A DNA stretch of 39,292 bases from Paracoccus thiocyanatus (GTDB lineage Bacteria > Pseudomonadota > Alphaproteobacteria > Rhodobacterales > Rhodobacteraceae), in NCBI RefSeq assembly GCF_900156255.1, contig NZ_FTMK01000023.1, positions 1-39,292 on the forward strand, read 5' to 3'. Below the pieces are notes generated by a model. That model was not told the origin of the DNA. It ran no database searches and saw nothing but the letters and a program-made list of their open reading frames with translations. Position numbers and translations under genes: made by a program. Shown one piece after another: positions 17,423 through 27,928 of the stretch (positions are counted from its first letter, which is position 1; every line of letters starts with the position of its first letter).

Positions 17423-20400
17423 CCCACCGCGGCTTCAACCTGTCCGACTGGGCGCTGCATCATCGCTCGCTGGTGTGGTTCCTGCTGATCGTCTCGATGA
17501 TTGCGGGTACGCTCGGCTATCTGCGGCTTGGCCGCGAGGAGGACCCGAACTTCACCGTCAAGATCATGGTGATCAGCGCCTCGCTGCCCGGCGCCACGAT
17601 CGAGGACACGCTGGACCAGGTCACGACCCGGATCGAAACCAAGCTCGAGGAACTGGACGAGCTGAAATTCACCCGCTCTGTCACCATGCCGGGCCAGGCG
17701 GTGGTCTATCTGGAACTGGACCCGACCATCCGCGGCCCGCACGTCCCCGAGGTCTGGAAGCGCGTGCGCAGCATGATGTCGGACATCCGTCCGGAATTTC
17801 CGCAAGAATTCCAGGGGTTTCAGTTCAACGACGATTTCGGCGACGTGTTCGGTAACATCTATGCCTTCACCGCCGACGGCTTTACCCACCGCGAACTGCG
17901 CGATCGGGTCGAAAACATCCGCAAGCAGGTCCAGGCGCTGCCCATGGCCGGCAAGACCATGCTTCTGGGGGTGCGCAAGGAGCGGATCCACCTGGAGTTT
18001 TCGTCGGCGCGGCTGGCGGCTTTGGGGCTGAATCACAACCAGGTGGTGCAGACCCTGGCGGTGCAGAACGCGATTTCGCCCTCGGGCATCGTGCAGGCCG
18101 GGCCCGAACAGGTGCTGGTGCGCGTCGGCGGGCAGTTCGACGACGCCGAATCGATTGCCGCGGTGAACCTGCGGGTCGGCGACCGCTTCTTCAATATCGG
18201 CGACGTGGCCACTGTCAGCCGCGGCTACGAAGACCCGCCGAGCGCGCTGTTTCGCTATAACGGCAAGGCGGCGGTCGGCCTTCAGATCGGCATGCGCGAT
18301 GGCGGCAACATCCTGGAGTTCGGCGAGCAGGTCGATGCGCTGATGGCCAAGGTGGCGCAGGACCTGCCCATCGGCATCGAGATGGCCAAGTTCGCCGACC
18401 AGCCGGGCGTGGTCAAGGATGCCGTGGGCCATTTCGTCCAGGCCCTGGCCGAGGCGGTGGCCATCGTGTTGCTGGTCAGCTTCGTCAGCCTGGGCCTGCG
18501 CGCGGGCTTCGTGGTGACGCTGACCATTCCGCTGGTGCTGGCGATCACCTTCATCATCCTGGACATCTATGACATCACCCTGCAACGGATCTCGCTTGGC
18601 GCGCTGATCATCGCGCTGGGGCTTCTGGTCGACGATGCGATGATCGCCATCGAGACGATGATCTCGCGGCTCGAAGTCGGCGACAGCCTGGAACGGGCCG
18701 CCAGCCATGCCTGGAGTTCCATCGCCTTCCCGATGCTGACCGGCACGCTGGTCACGGTGGCGGGCTTCATCCCCATCGGGCTGAACAGCTCGGCGGCGGG
18801 CGAGTTCACCTTTTCGCTGTTCGTGGTGATCGCCGTCTCGCTGATCGTCAGTTGGATCGTCGCCGTGCTGTTCGCGCCGCTTCTGGGCGTCACCCTGCTG
18901 CCGGCGACCATGGCGCACAAATCCGAACAGCCGACTTGGGCGCGGCGTCAGTTCCACCGCCTGCTTTTATGGGCCATGCGCCACAATTGGCTGACCATCC
19001 TGGTCACGCTTGCGGTCTTTGCGGTCTCGGTGGCGGGAATGCGCTTTGTCGAGCAGCAATTCTTCCCGACCTCGGACCGGACCGAGATCATCGTGGACGT
19101 GACCGAACGCGCCAATGCCTCGATCGCCAAGACCGATGCCGACATGGCCCGGATCGAGGCGATGCTGGCCCAGGAACAGGACGCGCTGTTCTGGACCACC
19201 TATGTCGGCCGCGGCGCGCCGCGCTTCATCCTGTCGATGGATGTGCCCACGCCCGGCCCCTATATGGGCCAGATCGTGATCCAGACCCCGAACCTGGCGG
19301 CGCGCGACCGGCTCAAGGCGCGGCTGGTCGAATTCGCGGGGCGCGAGCTTGTCGGCACCGACATCTATGTCAAGAACCTGGAAATCGGGCCGCCGGTCGG
19401 CAAGCCGGTGCAATATCGCATCTCGTCTCCCGATCTGATCCAGGCCCGCGACGCGGCGCGCGACCTGGCGGCGGTGCTGGCGACCGAACCGCGGCTGCGC
19501 GACATCGCGCTGGACTGGAACGAACCTGCCCGCGTGGTCCGCTTGCAGGTCAACCAGGACCAGGCCCGCCGGCTGGGCCTGACCAACGAAGATATCGCGG
19601 GCGCGCTGTCGGGCACGTTCAACGGCCGCACCATCACCCAGTTGCGCGACGGGATCTTCCTGATCGACGTGGTGGCGCGCGGCGCGCAAGCGGATCGCGA
19701 ATCGCTGGAATCGATCCAGAACCTGCAACTGGCGACGCCGACAGGCACCCCGATCCCGCTCGCCTCGCTGGCCAAGCTGGAATATGATACCGAACAGCCG
19801 CTGATCATGCAGCGCGACGGCCTGCCGACGGTGACGGTCAAGGCCGGCATCGCCAGCAAGGACCAGCCCGCGACGCTGGTCGAGGCGCTGGCCGGGAAGA
19901 TCGCCCAATTCCAGGCCGGCCTGCCCCCCGGCGTCAGCGTCGTCGTCGGCGGCACGGTCGAAACCTCGGCAGAAAGCCAGCAGCCCATCGCCGCGGTGGT
20001 GCCGATCATGCTGCTGATCATGGCGACGCTGGTCATGGTGCAGATGCAGGGCTTCCGGCTGTCGCTGATCGTCTTTGCCGCCGCGCCGCTGGGGCTGATC
20101 GGGGTGGTTGCGGCGCTTTTGCCCTTTGGCGTGCCGATGGGCTTCGTGGCGATCCTGGGCATCCTGGCGCTGATCGGCATCCTGATCCGCAACTCGGTGA
20201 TCCTGGTGCATGAAATCCAGATGCTGATCGCCGGCGGCCATGCGAAATGGGATGCGGTTTTCCGCGCCTCGGACAGCCGTGCGCGTCCGATCCTGCTGAC
20301 GGCAGCCGCAGCCAGCCTGGCTTTGATCCCGATTTCGCGGCAGGTGTTCTGGGGGCCGATGGCATTCGCGATGATGGGCGGCATCATCGCCGGCACCCTG

Positions 20401-20505
20401 GTCACGCTGGTCTTCGTTCCGGCGCTTTACTGCGCCGTTTTCGGCGTGCGTCCGCCCAAGGACCCGCCAGCCGCCGCCGATCCTGCCGCGACGCCGGCGG
20501 CCTGA
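17419..20505 (+). CDS. RND-family efflux pump
   Basis: A 1028-residue AcrB/MdtB-type inner-membrane pump that would export compounds using the proton gradient. The expected 12 membrane helices and two large periplasmic loops are visible. The first half has RLGREEDPNFTVKIMVISAS; helix 4 has LGLLVDDAMIAIE with the two proton-relay aspartates at about residues 405-406, nearly the AcrB positions. The second half has a matching helix set with GILALIGILIRNSVILVHEI. The C-terminus ends in a short Pro/Ala tail. The start at 17419 overlaps the adaptor stop. It belongs to the HAE-1-like branch that transports hydrophobic or amphiphilic compounds, not the metal pumps, judged from the general sequence. 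Confidence 0.93.
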   Translation: MTHRGFNLSDWALHHRSLVWFLLIVSMIAGTLGYLRLGREEDPNFTVKIMVISASLPGATIEDTLDQVTTRIETKLEELDELKFTRSVTMPGQAVVYLELDPTIRGPHVPEVWKRVRSMMSDIRPEFPQEFQGFQFNDDFGDVFGNIYAFTADGFTHRELRDRVENIRKQVQALPMAGKTMLLGVRKERIHLEFSSARLAALGLNHNQVVQTLAVQNAISPSGIVQAGPEQVLVRVGGQFDDAESIAAVNLRVGDRFFNIGDVATVSRGYEDPPSALFRYNGKAAVGLQIGMRDGGNILEFGEQVDALMAKVAQDLPIGIEMAKFADQPGVVKDAVGHFVQALAEAVAIVLLVSFVSLGLRAGFVVTLTIPLVLAITFIILDIYDITLQRISLGALIIALGLLVDDAMIAIETMISRLEVGDSLERAASHAWSSIAFPMLTGTLVTVAGFIPIGLNSSAAGEFTFSLFVVIAVSLIVSWIVAVLFAPLLGVTLLPATMAHKSEQPTWARRQFHRLLLWAMRHNWLTILVTLAVFAVSVAGMRFVEQQFFPTSDRTEIIVDVTERANASIAKTDADMARIEAMLAQEQDALFWTTYVGRGAPRFILSMDVPTPGPYMGQIVIQTPNLAARDRLKARLVEFAGRELVGTDIYVKNLEIGPPVGKPVQYRISSPDLIQARDAARDLAAVLATEPRLRDIALDWNEPARVVRLQVNQDQARRLGLTNEDIAGALSGTFNGRTITQLRDGIFLIDVVARGAQADRESLESIQNLQLATPTGTPIPLASLAKLEYDTEQPLIMQRDGLPTVTVKAGIASKDQPATLVEALAGKIAQFQAGLPPGVSVVVGGTVETSAESQQPIAAVVPIMLLIMATLVMVQMQGFRLSLIVFAAAPLGLIGVVAALLPFGVPMGFVAILGILALIGILIRNSVILVHEIQMLIAGGHAKWDAVFRASDSRARPILLTAAAASLALIPISRQVFWGPMAFAMMGGIIAGTLVTLVFVPALYCAVFGVRPPKDPPAAADPAATPAA

Positions 20506-20509
20506 AATC

Positions 20510-20536
20510 GCCGGGCGCTCCCGGCCGCCGCCCGGC
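20510..20536. terminator. Hairpin between convergent efflux operon and ftsK
   Basis: GCCGGGCG (20510-20517) and CGCCCGGC (20529-20536) form a perfect 8-bp stem with an 11-nt loop. It fills the 30-bp space between the convergent stop codons of the pump gene and ftsK, overlapping the ftsK stop by one base. It could act in both directions, but no T run is present. Confidence 0.4.
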
Positions 20537-23214
20537 TATACTTCCGGGACCAGAACCTCGCGCTTGCCGACGTGGTTTGCGGGGGTGACGACGCCCTGTT
20601 CCTCCATCTGCTCGACCAGGCGCGCGGCCTTGTTATAGCCGATGGCCAGCTTGCGCTGGATATAGCTGGTCGAGCATTTGCGGTCCTTGGCGACGATGGC
20701 GACGGCCAGGTCGTAAAGCTCGGCGTCGCCGCCCTCGCCCGTGGACAGCCCCAGCACCTGGTCGATGCTGTCGGCGCGCTCCTCGTCCGGACCCTCGACC
20801 ACGCCGGACATGTAGCTGGGCGGGCCAAAGGATTTCAGGTGGTTCACCACCTCCTCGACCTCTTCGTCGGAAACGAAAGGCCCGTGGACGCGGGTGATGC
20901 GGGACCCGCCGGCCATATACAGCATGTCGCCCTGGCCCAGCAGTTGCTCGGCCCCCTGCTCGCCCAGGATGGTGCGGCTGTCGATTTTCGACGTGACCTG
21001 GAAGCTGATCCGGGTCGGGAAGTTCGCCTTGATCGTGCCGGTGATGACATCGACCGAGGGGCGCTGCGTCGCCATGATCAGGTGGATGCCGGATGCCCGC
21101 GCCATCTGCGCCAGGCGCTGGATGCAGGCCTCGATCTCTTTGCCGGCCACCATCATCAGGTCGGCCATCTCATCGACGATGACGACGATATAGGGGAAGG
21201 TCTCGGGCTGGAATTCCTCGGTCTCGAAGACCGGCTCGCCGGTATCCTCGTCAAAGCCGGTCTGGACGGTGCGCTTGAACAGCTCGCCCTTGTCCAGCGC
21301 CTCGCGGACGCGGCCGTTATAGCCCTCGATGTTGCGCACGCCCATCTTGGACATGCGGCGATAGCGTTCCTCCATCTCGCCGACGACCCATTTCAGCGCC
21401 ACCACCGCCTTTTTCGGATCGGTGACGACCGGGGACAGCAGATGCGGGATGCCGTCATAGACCGACAGTTCCAGCATCTTGGGGTCGATCATGATCAGCC
21501 GGCATTCCTCGGGCGAAAGCTTGTAGAGCAGCGACAGGATCATGGTGTTGATCGCCACCGACTTGCCCGAGCCGGTGGTCCCGGCGATCAAAAGATGCGG
21601 CATCTTGGCCAGGTTCGCCACCACCGGGCCGCCGCCGATGTCCTTGCCCAAGGCCAGGGGCAGCGGCTGGGTGCCGTCGCCATAGGCGCGCGCGGCCAGG
21701 ATTTCGCGCAGCACCACCTTTTCGCGCCGGGTGTTGGGCAGTTCGATCCCGATGACCGAGCGGCCGGGCACGGTCGAGACCCGCGCCGACAGCGCCGACA
21801 TCGACCGCGCGATGTCGTCGGCCAGCCCGATCACCCGGCTGGCTTTCAGCCCCGGCGCCGGTTCCAGCTCGTAAAGCGTGACCACCGGGCCGGGGCGGAC
21901 CTCGGTGATCTGGCCCTTGACGCCGTAATCGTCCAGCACCGCCTCCAGCATGCGGGCGTTTTCCATCAGCGCCTCTTGCGAAAGCTGGTGGCGTTCGACG
22001 GTGGCCGGCGCGGTCAGAAGCGACAGCGGCGGATGCTCGTAATGGCTGGCCGCCTCGTCGAAACGCAGCGCCGGCTGCGCCTCGGATTGCGCCTGGCGCG
22101 AGGGGGCGGGCTTTTTCGGCGGCACCACCACCCGCGGCGTTTCGGCGCCGAAGGGCGCGGCGGCGACGGGTTCGGCGAAATCCTCGTCTTCGTCATCCTC
22201 GCCGGCGCGCAGCGGCGGCTCGTGACGCGCGGGGGCGGCGGCGGCGCGACCGCCGGTCAGCCGCGCCGTCACCGCCGAAAGCAGGCCCTTGCCGTCGGCG
22301 CGGCTGCGGATCGCATCGCTGATCCGGGCACTGACCGCCGCTTGCGAAGGTGGCTCGTCATCCTCGGAATAATGGGTTTCGGGGTCGATCAGTTCGGGCT
22401 CGGGCGCGAAATCGCGGTCCTGCGCCAGGGGCGCGGGCGCCGGGCGCAGGCCGGGCAGTGCCGGGCGGGGCGCCTGCGGCAGGGCGGCGGAACCGGCGCG
22501 GCCGACGCGCTGGCGCCGGGCCTCGGTGCGGGACTGAAGCCCGCGCGCCGCACCCGAAGACAGCCGGACCCCGCGATCCACCGCATGCAGCGCCAGAACG
22601 CGGGCGGTGGCCAGCCCCTCGCGCAGGAAGGTGCCGATGGCCGACAGTTCCTTGCGGTCAAAACCAAGCACGAAGGCCAGGAAGGCGACGGTGCCGATGG
22701 CGGTCAGCAGCGCCAGCAGCTTGATCGCGACCGATGCCTTCATCGGCATGGCCGACAGCATGCCGCCCATCAGCATGTCGCCCAGATGCCCGCCCAGGCC
22801 AAAGCTTTGCGTCCATTCCGGCGGCGGCGCCATCGAGGTGGCATAGATCGACACCAGCACCATGGCGATGGGCAGAAAGACGCCGCGCATGATCCGTTCT
22901 TCGCCCCGGTGCAGCATCAGCCGCAACCCCCAGGCGACGGCGCCGACCACCAGCACCCAGGTGCCGTAGCCCGAGATCATGAACAGCGCCGAGGCGACAT
23001 AGGCGCCGAAACGGCCCAGATAGTTATGTGCCGGCTGGTCGGTCGCCGACAGGAAGCTGGGATCTTCGGGGGAATAGCTGACCAGCATCATGGCGATCAG
23101 CACGCCCAGGATGACCAGCCCCGCGCCCAGCAATTCCTTGCCGCGCCGTTCCAGCGCCGCCTGCGTGCTTTGGTCAAACAACGGATCGCGGTGCTTCGCC
23201 TGCCAGCTCGCCAT
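20536..23214 (-). CDS. ftsK: DNA translocase FtsK
   Basis: FtsK is a septum-bound ATPase that pumps DNA at division and activates XerCD recombination at dif. The 892-residue protein has four to five membrane segments in the first 190 residues and a Pro/Ala/Arg-rich linker up to about residue 420. The alpha/beta motor follows, with Walker A GTTGSGKS at 545-552 and Walker [11 protein letters not shown] near residue 680. The last 65 residues form the winged-helix gamma domain ([20 protein letters not shown]), which reads KOPS sequences. The linker is short compared with enteric FtsK, as usual in alphaproteobacteria. The aminotransferase gene ends three bases before its start. Confidence 0.97.
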   Translation of the reverse strand: MASWQAKHRDPLFDQSTQAALERRGKELLGAGLVILGVLIAMMLVSYSPEDPSFLSATDQPAHNYLGRFGAYVASALFMISGYGTWVLVVGAVAWGLRLMLHRGEERIMRGVFLPIAMVLVSIYATSMAPPPEWTQSFGLGGHLGDMLMGGMLSAMPMKASVAIKLLALLTAIGTVAFLAFVLGFDRKELSAIGTFLREGLATARVLALHAVDRGVRLSSGAARGLQSRTEARRQRVGRAGSAALPQAPRPALPGLRPAPAPLAQDRDFAPEPELIDPETHYSEDDEPPSQAAVSARISDAIRSRADGKGLLSAVTARLTGGRAAAAPARHEPPLRAGEDDEDEDFAEPVAAAPFGAETPRVVVPPKKPAPSRQAQSEAQPALRFDEAASHYEHPPLSLLTAPATVERHQLSQEALMENARMLEAVLDDYGVKGQITEVRPGPVVTLYELEPAPGLKASRVIGLADDIARSMSALSARVSTVPGRSVIGIELPNTRREKVVLREILAARAYGDGTQPLPLALGKDIGGGPVVANLAKMPHLLIAGTTGSGKSVAINTMILSLLYKLSPEECRLIMIDPKMLELSVYDGIPHLLSPVVTDPKKAVVALKWVVGEMEERYRRMSKMGVRNIEGYNGRVREALDKGELFKRTVQTGFDEDTGEPVFETEEFQPETFPYIVVIVDEMADLMMVAGKEIEACIQRLAQMARASGIHLIMATQRPSVDVITGTIKANFPTRISFQVTSKIDSRTILGEQGAEQLLGQGDMLYMAGGSRITRVHGPFVSDEEVEEVVNHLKSFGPPSYMSGVVEGPDEERADSIDQVLGLSTGEGGDAELYDLAVAIVAKDRKCSTSYIQRKLAIGYNKAARLVEQMEEQGVVTPANHVGKREVLVPEV

Positions 23215-23217
23215 GCG

Positions 23218-24411
23218 TCAACCCCCTTGATACAAACAGCTTTTCAGGCGGTTCAGCGCCGCCTCGGTCTGGTCCGCGGGCGCCACCAGCGCCACGCGGA
23301 TGAAATTCCGGCCCGGATTGCCGGCCAGGCTGTCGCGGGCCAGATAGGCGCCGGGCAGGACCTGGATGCCCGCCTGGGTCCACAGCTTTTTCGCCGCATC
23401 CTCGCCGGTGCCGACGCTTTCCGGGACCGGCAGCCACAGGAAAAAGCCGCCCTGCACCGGCTGGTAGCCCGGCACATTGCCCAGCACCCGGTCGGCGATG
23501 CGGTATTTCTGCTGGTAAAGCGCCCGGCTGGCATCGACATGGCTTTCATCCGCCCAGGCCATGGCGCTGATGCGCTGCACCGGCAGGGGCAGCGGCGCGC
23601 CGGCATAGCTGCGCAGCCGCCGCATCTGCGCGATCTGCGCCGCGCCACCGGCGGCAAAGCCCGAGCGCAGCCCCGGCAGGTTCGAGCGCTTCGACAGCGA
23701 GTTGAACATCACCACCCGGTCGGCCAGCCCCATGCGCGTGGCCACCGCCAGCGCGCCGGGCGGCGGGGCGTCGCGCCAGATCTCGGAATAGCATTCGTCG
23801 GCAAAGACCAGGAAATCGTGGCGGTCGGCCAGCGCGATCAACTCCTCCAGGTAATCGGGGGGCGCGATGCTGCCCTGCGGATTGGCGGGCGAACACAGAT
23901 AGCCGATGGTGGTGCGGTCCAGCACCTCGGCCGGCAGGCCGGCAAAGCGCGGCAGGTGGCCGGTTTCCGGCACGGCGGGGACGAAGACCGGCTCGGCGCC
24001 GACCGCCGCCGCAGCCACGGCATAGACCTGGTAGAACGGGTTCGGCACCAGGACCGCGGGACGCTGGCCGTTCTTGCGTTCCGGCGCCAGCGCCAGGGCA
24101 GCATTGAACAGCCCTTCGCGCGTGCCGTTCAGCGCCATGATGCGTTCGGGCGCGACCTCCAGCCCATGCCGGCGGGCCAGCCAGCCCGAAATCGCGGCCA
24201 GCAATTCGGCCGTGCCCTCGTTCGAGGGGTATTTGCCGAAATCGGCGATGCTTTCGGCCATGATGGGGCCGACGAAATCCGGCAGCGCATGGCGCGGCTC
24301 GCCGATCGTCAGGATCAGCGGCTCACCACCGGGTTCGAGACCCGAAAGAAGCTTCCGCAGGCGCGGAAACGCGTAATCCGGCAGGTTCGAGAACCGCTCG
24401 GGAATAGCCAT
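23218..24411 (-). CDS. Class I/II PLP aminotransferase (DapC-like)
   Basis: The 397-residue protein is a fold-type I aminotransferase. It shows CSPANPQGSI with the PLP-contacting asparagine at about 177, DECYSE at 205-210, and SLSKRSNLPGLRSG with the Schiff-base lysine at 241. The C-terminus has GRNFIRVAL with the carboxylate-binding arginine. The pattern SKRSNLPGLRSGF and the N-terminus MAIPERFSNLPDYAFPRL resemble proteobacterial N-succinyldiaminopimelate aminotransferases (DapC) of lysine/peptidoglycan synthesis. Substrate cannot be proved from sequence alone. The gene lies three bases upstream of ftsK and probably shares its promoter. Confidence 0.85.
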   Translation of the reverse strand: MAIPERFSNLPDYAFPRLRKLLSGLEPGGEPLILTIGEPRHALPDFVGPIMAESIADFGKYPSNEGTAELLAAISGWLARRHGLEVAPERIMALNGTREGLFNAALALAPERKNGQRPAVLVPNPFYQVYAVAAAAVGAEPVFVPAVPETGHLPRFAGLPAEVLDRTTIGYLCSPANPQGSIAPPDYLEELIALADRHDFLVFADECYSEIWRDAPPPGALAVATRMGLADRVVMFNSLSKRSNLPGLRSGFAAGGAAQIAQMRRLRSYAGAPLPLPVQRISAMAWADESHVDASRALYQQKYRIADRVLGNVPGYQPVQGGFFLWLPVPESVGTGEDAAKKLWTQAGIQVLPGAYLARDSLAGNPGRNFIRVALVAPADQTEAALNRLKSCLYQGG

Positions 24412-24538
24412 GACTGCCTCTCAGTCGGGGTCGTCGCGCCCCGTTTTGCCGCAAGACTACCGGCAATCCCCGCATGCGTCCAGCGTTTCACGGTCGCAAG
24501 GATGTGGCTGTGCCGGATTTCCCGGCAAAAACCGCGGC

Positions 24539-25864
24539 TCAGCGCAAGGCGGCCGCGGCCGCGGCGGCGGCGGCCAGCAAGGCCCGGTCGCCGCCCGCGC
24601 GCCCCATCAGCATGATGCCGCAGGCCGGATGCCCGGTGGGCAGGCTGATCGCCGGCAGGTCCAGCAGGTTGGCGATGCGGGTATTGCGCAGCGTCAGCAG
24701 GTTTTCGCGGGCAAAGAACTCTTCCTCGGCCAGCAGCCGGTCGACCGGCGGCGGCAGGATCGGCGCCGTGGGCAGGATCACCGCGTCGAAACCCGCGACC
24801 AGCCGCGCCCAGTCGGCGCGCAGCCTCGCCAGCTCCTCCCATGCGGCGACGTAATCGGCGGCCAGCACGAACTGGCCACCGCGGAAACGTTCCAGGATCG
24901 GCGGGTGCATCAGGTCCGGCGCGGCCTCGATCTGTTCGCGCCAGATGCCATAGGCTTCGGGGGCGAAGAGCAGCGCCGCCAGCACCATGGCCTCGGCCAC
25001 GCAGGGCGGCTGGGCATGGGTGATGCGGGCGCCGGCGCGGGCCAGACGGTTCACCGCATCCTCAAAGCCGGCCACGGGCTCGGCCCGCGCCTCGTCGAAG
25101 GGCACCCCGTCCAGCACCATCAGCCGCAGCCCGCGCGGGGCGGCATCCGCAAGGTCGGGCGCATTCTCGCCGCGCAGCACGGCGTAAAGCTCGGCGCAAT
25201 CCTCGACCGTGCGGGCGATGGGGCCGGCCACGTCGAAGCGGCGGCACAGCGGCACGATGCCCCGCGCGCTGACGGTCCCGGCGGTGGGCTTGAAGCCGAC
25301 AAGCCCGTTCCAGGCCGCCGGCACCCGAATCGAGCCGCCGGTATCCGAGCCGATGGCTGCCGCCGCCAGTCCCAGCGCGACCGAGACCGCGGCCCCCGAA
25401 CTGGACCCGCCCGGCGCCAGTTCCTGGTCGATGCTGTTGGGCGGCGTCGCCGTCATCGGGTTCACGCCCAGCCCGGAAAAGGCCAGTTCGGTCATGTGCG
25501 TCTTGCCCAGGCAGACCAGCCCGTCCAGCGTCGCCCCGGCCAGGATGGCGGCGTCATGCACGGGGACGCGGCCCGCAAGCAGGCGCGAGCCGGCCTGGGT
25601 CGCGGTGCCGGCGCTGTCGATATTGTCCTTCCAACTGATCGCCACCCCGTCCAGCAGCCCGCGGCGCAGCCCGGCGCGGGCGCGGTCATGGGCGGCGATG
25701 GCCTCGGCCCGCGCGCGCTCGGGGGTCAGGCGGGCATAGATGCGGTCGCCATAGGGTTGTCGGGTGGCGGCGTCCAGATAGGCCTCGGCCTGCTCGACCG
25801 GGCTGACAAGGCCGGCCAGGATCGCCCGCCCCTGTTCTGCCGCAGATGCCCTGAGCCAATCCAT
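24539..25864 (-). CDS. Amidase (amidase-signature family)
   Basis: This 441-residue protein hydrolyses an amide of unknown identity. The Ser-cisSer-Lys catalytic triad is complete: the lysine is in ISWKDN at residue 79, the cis-serine lies in GGSSSG at 152-157, and the nucleophilic serine is in GSDTGGSIR at 178. The flanking VGFKPTAGTVSARGIVPL is typical of the family. It lacks the features expected of a GatA subunit in an operon with GatB/GatC, so a stand-alone amidase is more likely. I start at the ATG at 25864, preceded by GGGGGAAG. It is divergent from the ubiH-like gene. Confidence 0.88.
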   Translation of the reverse strand: MDWLRASAAEQGRAILAGLVSPVEQAEAYLDAATRQPYGDRIYARLTPERARAEAIAAHDRARAGLRRGLLDGVAISWKDNIDSAGTATQAGSRLLAGRVPVHDAAILAGATLDGLVCLGKTHMTELAFSGLGVNPMTATPPNSIDQELAPGGSSSGAAVSVALGLAAAAIGSDTGGSIRVPAAWNGLVGFKPTAGTVSARGIVPLCRRFDVAGPIARTVEDCAELYAVLRGENAPDLADAAPRGLRLMVLDGVPFDEARAEPVAGFEDAVNRLARAGARITHAQPPCVAEAMVLAALLFAPEAYGIWREQIEAAPDLMHPPILERFRGGQFVLAADYVAAWEELARLRADWARLVAGFDAVILPTAPILPPPVDRLLAEEEFFARENLLTLRNTRIANLLDLPAISLPTGHPACGIMLMGRAGGDRALLAAAAAAAAALR

Positions 25865-25992
25865 GCTCTTCCCCCGCAAAAATTCTCGTTACCAATGATG
25901 CACAGGCTATCCTGGCGGGGGCAGGCCCGCAATGCGCTTGGTGGCGGCCGTGACGCATGGACATTGCGCGGCCGAAGGTCATAGTGCGTGCC

Positions 25993-27216
25993 ATGAAGAC
26001 CGATTTCGACATCCTGATCGCGGGCGGCGGGCTGAACGGCCCGGCGCTGGCCCTGGCGCTGGCCGATGCCGGCCTGTCGGTGGCGGTGGCCGATGCCCGC
26101 CCCGCCGATGCCCGCGCCGGCGACGCTTTCGACGGGCGCGCCTATGCGCTGGCGCTGGCCTCGCAACGGCTGCTGGCGGCGCTGGGGCTATGGCAGGACC
26201 TGGCGCCTGATGCGCAGGAAATCCGCCGGGTCGAGGCGGCGCAGGGCGTGCCGGGCGAAGGCGCGGGTCCCTTCGGCCTGCATTTCGACGGCGCCGAGAT
26301 CGAGGAAGGCCGGCTGGGCTACATGCTGGAAGACCGCTTCCTTTACCGCGCGCTTCTGGCCGCGATGCGGGGGCGGGTCACGCATCTGCCGGGCCTGTCG
26401 GTCACCGGCCAGGACATCCAGGGCGCCACCATCCGCGCCAGCCTTTCGGACGGGCGCAGCATCAGCGCGCGGCTGCTGGTGGGTGCCGACGGGCGGCAAT
26501 CGGGCGTGGCGGCGCGGGCCGGCATCCGGCGCATCGGCCATGACTATGGCCAGATCGCGCTGGTTGCCGCCGTCGATCACGAATTGCCCCATCACGGCAC
26601 CGCGCATCAGTATTTCATGCCCACCGGCCCCTTGGCGATCCTGCCGCTGCCGGGCAATCGCAGCTCGATCGTCTGGTCCGAGGCCAAGGCCGAGGCCCGC
26701 GCCATCATGGACCTGCCCGACGATGCCTTCCTGGCGGTGCTGCGCCCGCGGTTCGGCGATTTCCTGGGCGGGATCGCCCTGGCCGGGCCGCGCTTTTCCT
26801 ATCCGCTGAACCTGACCCTGGCCAAACGCTACGTGGCCCCGCGCATCGCGCTGGTCGGCGATGCGGCGCATGGCGTGCATCCCATCGCCGGGCAGGGCCT
26901 GAACCTGGGCCTGCGCGACGTGGCCGCCCTGGCCGAGGTGCTGGTCGCCGCCCGCCGCCGGGGCGAGGATATCGGCGCCGATCTGGTGCTGGCCCGCTAT
27001 CAGGACTGGCGGCGGCCGGACGCAACCGCGCTGGCCCTGGGCATGGACAGGGTGAATGCCTTGTTTTCCAACAGCAATCCGCTTTTGCGCCCGGCGCGCG
27101 AATTGGGCATGGGACTGGTCGACGCCATCCCGCCCTTGCGGCGCGGCTTCATGCGCCAGGCGGCGGGGCTGCGGCTGGACCCGATGCCGCGGCTTTTGGC
27201 CGGGCGGCGGCTTTAG
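25993..27216 (+). CDS. UbiH/UbiF/COQ6-family FAD monooxygenase
   Basis: The 407-residue flavoprotein belongs to the ubiquinone-ring hydroxylases. It has the N-terminal dinucleotide-binding motif IAGGGLNGPALALAL at residues 7-21, a middle segment LLVGADGRQSGVA that binds FAD/NADPH, and GDAAHGVHPIAGQGLNLG near residue 290, which contacts the FAD ribityl chain. In alphaproteobacteria such a protein may hydroxylate one or more ring positions, so I avoid a UbiH/F/L letter. The start at 25993 (MKTDFDIL) is preferred over a more distal ATG at 25957 because the family starts close to the FAD motif. Confidence 0.88.
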   Translation: MKTDFDILIAGGGLNGPALALALADAGLSVAVADARPADARAGDAFDGRAYALALASQRLLAALGLWQDLAPDAQEIRRVEAAQGVPGEGAGPFGLHFDGAEIEEGRLGYMLEDRFLYRALLAAMRGRVTHLPGLSVTGQDIQGATIRASLSDGRSISARLLVGADGRQSGVAARAGIRRIGHDYGQIALVAAVDHELPHHGTAHQYFMPTGPLAILPLPGNRSSIVWSEAKAEARAIMDLPDDAFLAVLRPRFGDFLGGIALAGPRFSYPLNLTLAKRYVAPRIALVGDAAHGVHPIAGQGLNLGLRDVAALAEVLVAARRRGEDIGADLVLARYQDWRRPDATALALGMDRVNALFSNSNPLLRPARELGMGLVDAIPPLRRGFMRQAAGLRLDPMPRLLAGRRL

Positions 27217-27218
27217 GG

Positions 27219-27242
27219 AACGCTCACGCCATCGTCAGCGTT
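27219..27242 (+). terminator. Possible hairpin after the ubiH-like gene
   Basis: AACGCT (27219-27224) and AGCGTT (27237-27242) form a perfect 6-bp stem with a 12-nt loop two bases after the stop of the monooxygenase gene. No T-run beyond TT is seen. Confidence 0.3.
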
Positions 27243-27304
27243 GCCCCGCCGCGCATCCGGCGAACGTGATGTGCAACTTGCGGCAGGAACGGTATCATCC
27301 CCTC

Positions 27305-27913
27305 ATGAGACTGAACATGACACTCAAATCGCTTGTCCTTGCGCCGGTCCTGTGCCTGGGCATGGCCTTTCCCGCCCTGGCGGAAAAGATCCCGCTGAAC
27401 GAGATTTCGCGCTATCTCAACAGCCTCAAGACCGCCCAGGCGGAGTTTACCCAGGTCAATGCCGACGGCTCGATCTCGACCGGGGTGGTCTATATCCAGC
27501 GCCCGCAGCGGGTGCGCTTCGAATACAAGGGCGACCGCACCCTGGTCATGGCCTCGGCCGGCAATGTCGCGGTGTTCGACGGCAAGACCCGCGGCGCGCC
27601 GCAGCAATATCCGCTGTCCAAGACGCCGCTGTCGCTGATCCTGGCGCCCAACATCGACCTGAGCCGGGCGCGGATGGTCACGGGCTATACGGAAAAGAAG
27701 AACAGCACCGTCGTCACCGCGCAGGATCCCCAGCACCCGGAATACGGCAATATCCAACTGGTCTTTACCGCCAACCCGACGCAATTGCGGCAATGGGTGG
27801 TGACGGACGACACTGGCAAGCGCACCACGGTCATCCTGGGCGACATGCAGACCGGGATGTCCTTTCCGGCCTCGACCTTTGCCATCCAGAACGAGATCGC
27901 CCGCCGCAAATAG
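27305..27913 (+). CDS. lolA: LolA-type outer-membrane lipoprotein carrier
   Basis: LolA carries lipoproteins through the periplasm from LolCDE to the outer membrane. The 202-residue protein has a clear signal peptide (LKSLVLAPVLCLGMAFPALA, cut after ALA), then a LolA-like beta domain with LNSLKTAQAEFTQVNADGSI, GVVYIQRPQRVRFEY and the late IQLVFTANPTQLRQWVV. The start at 27305 follows a short spacer after the monooxygenase gene; an ATG four codons later is also possible. Position near ftsK and ubiH matches the order common in Rhodobacteraceae, where lolA follows ftsK. Confidence 0.85.
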   Translation: MRLNMTLKSLVLAPVLCLGMAFPALAEKIPLNEISRYLNSLKTAQAEFTQVNADGSISTGVVYIQRPQRVRFEYKGDRTLVMASAGNVAVFDGKTRGAPQQYPLSKTPLSLILAPNIDLSRARMVTGYTEKKNSTVVTAQDPQHPEYGNIQLVFTANPTQLRQWVVTDDTGKRTTVILGDMQTGMSFPASTFAIQNEIARRK

Positions 27914-27928
27914 GCGGGCCATCCCCGC

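Noticed and set aside
20572..24615. A very long open frame on the plus strand opposite ftsK and the aminotransferase gene
   Set aside because: It mirrors two well-supported genes in a GC-rich genome where antisense frames stay open through third-position bias. Its translation is His/Gln/Arg-rich and lacks domains.
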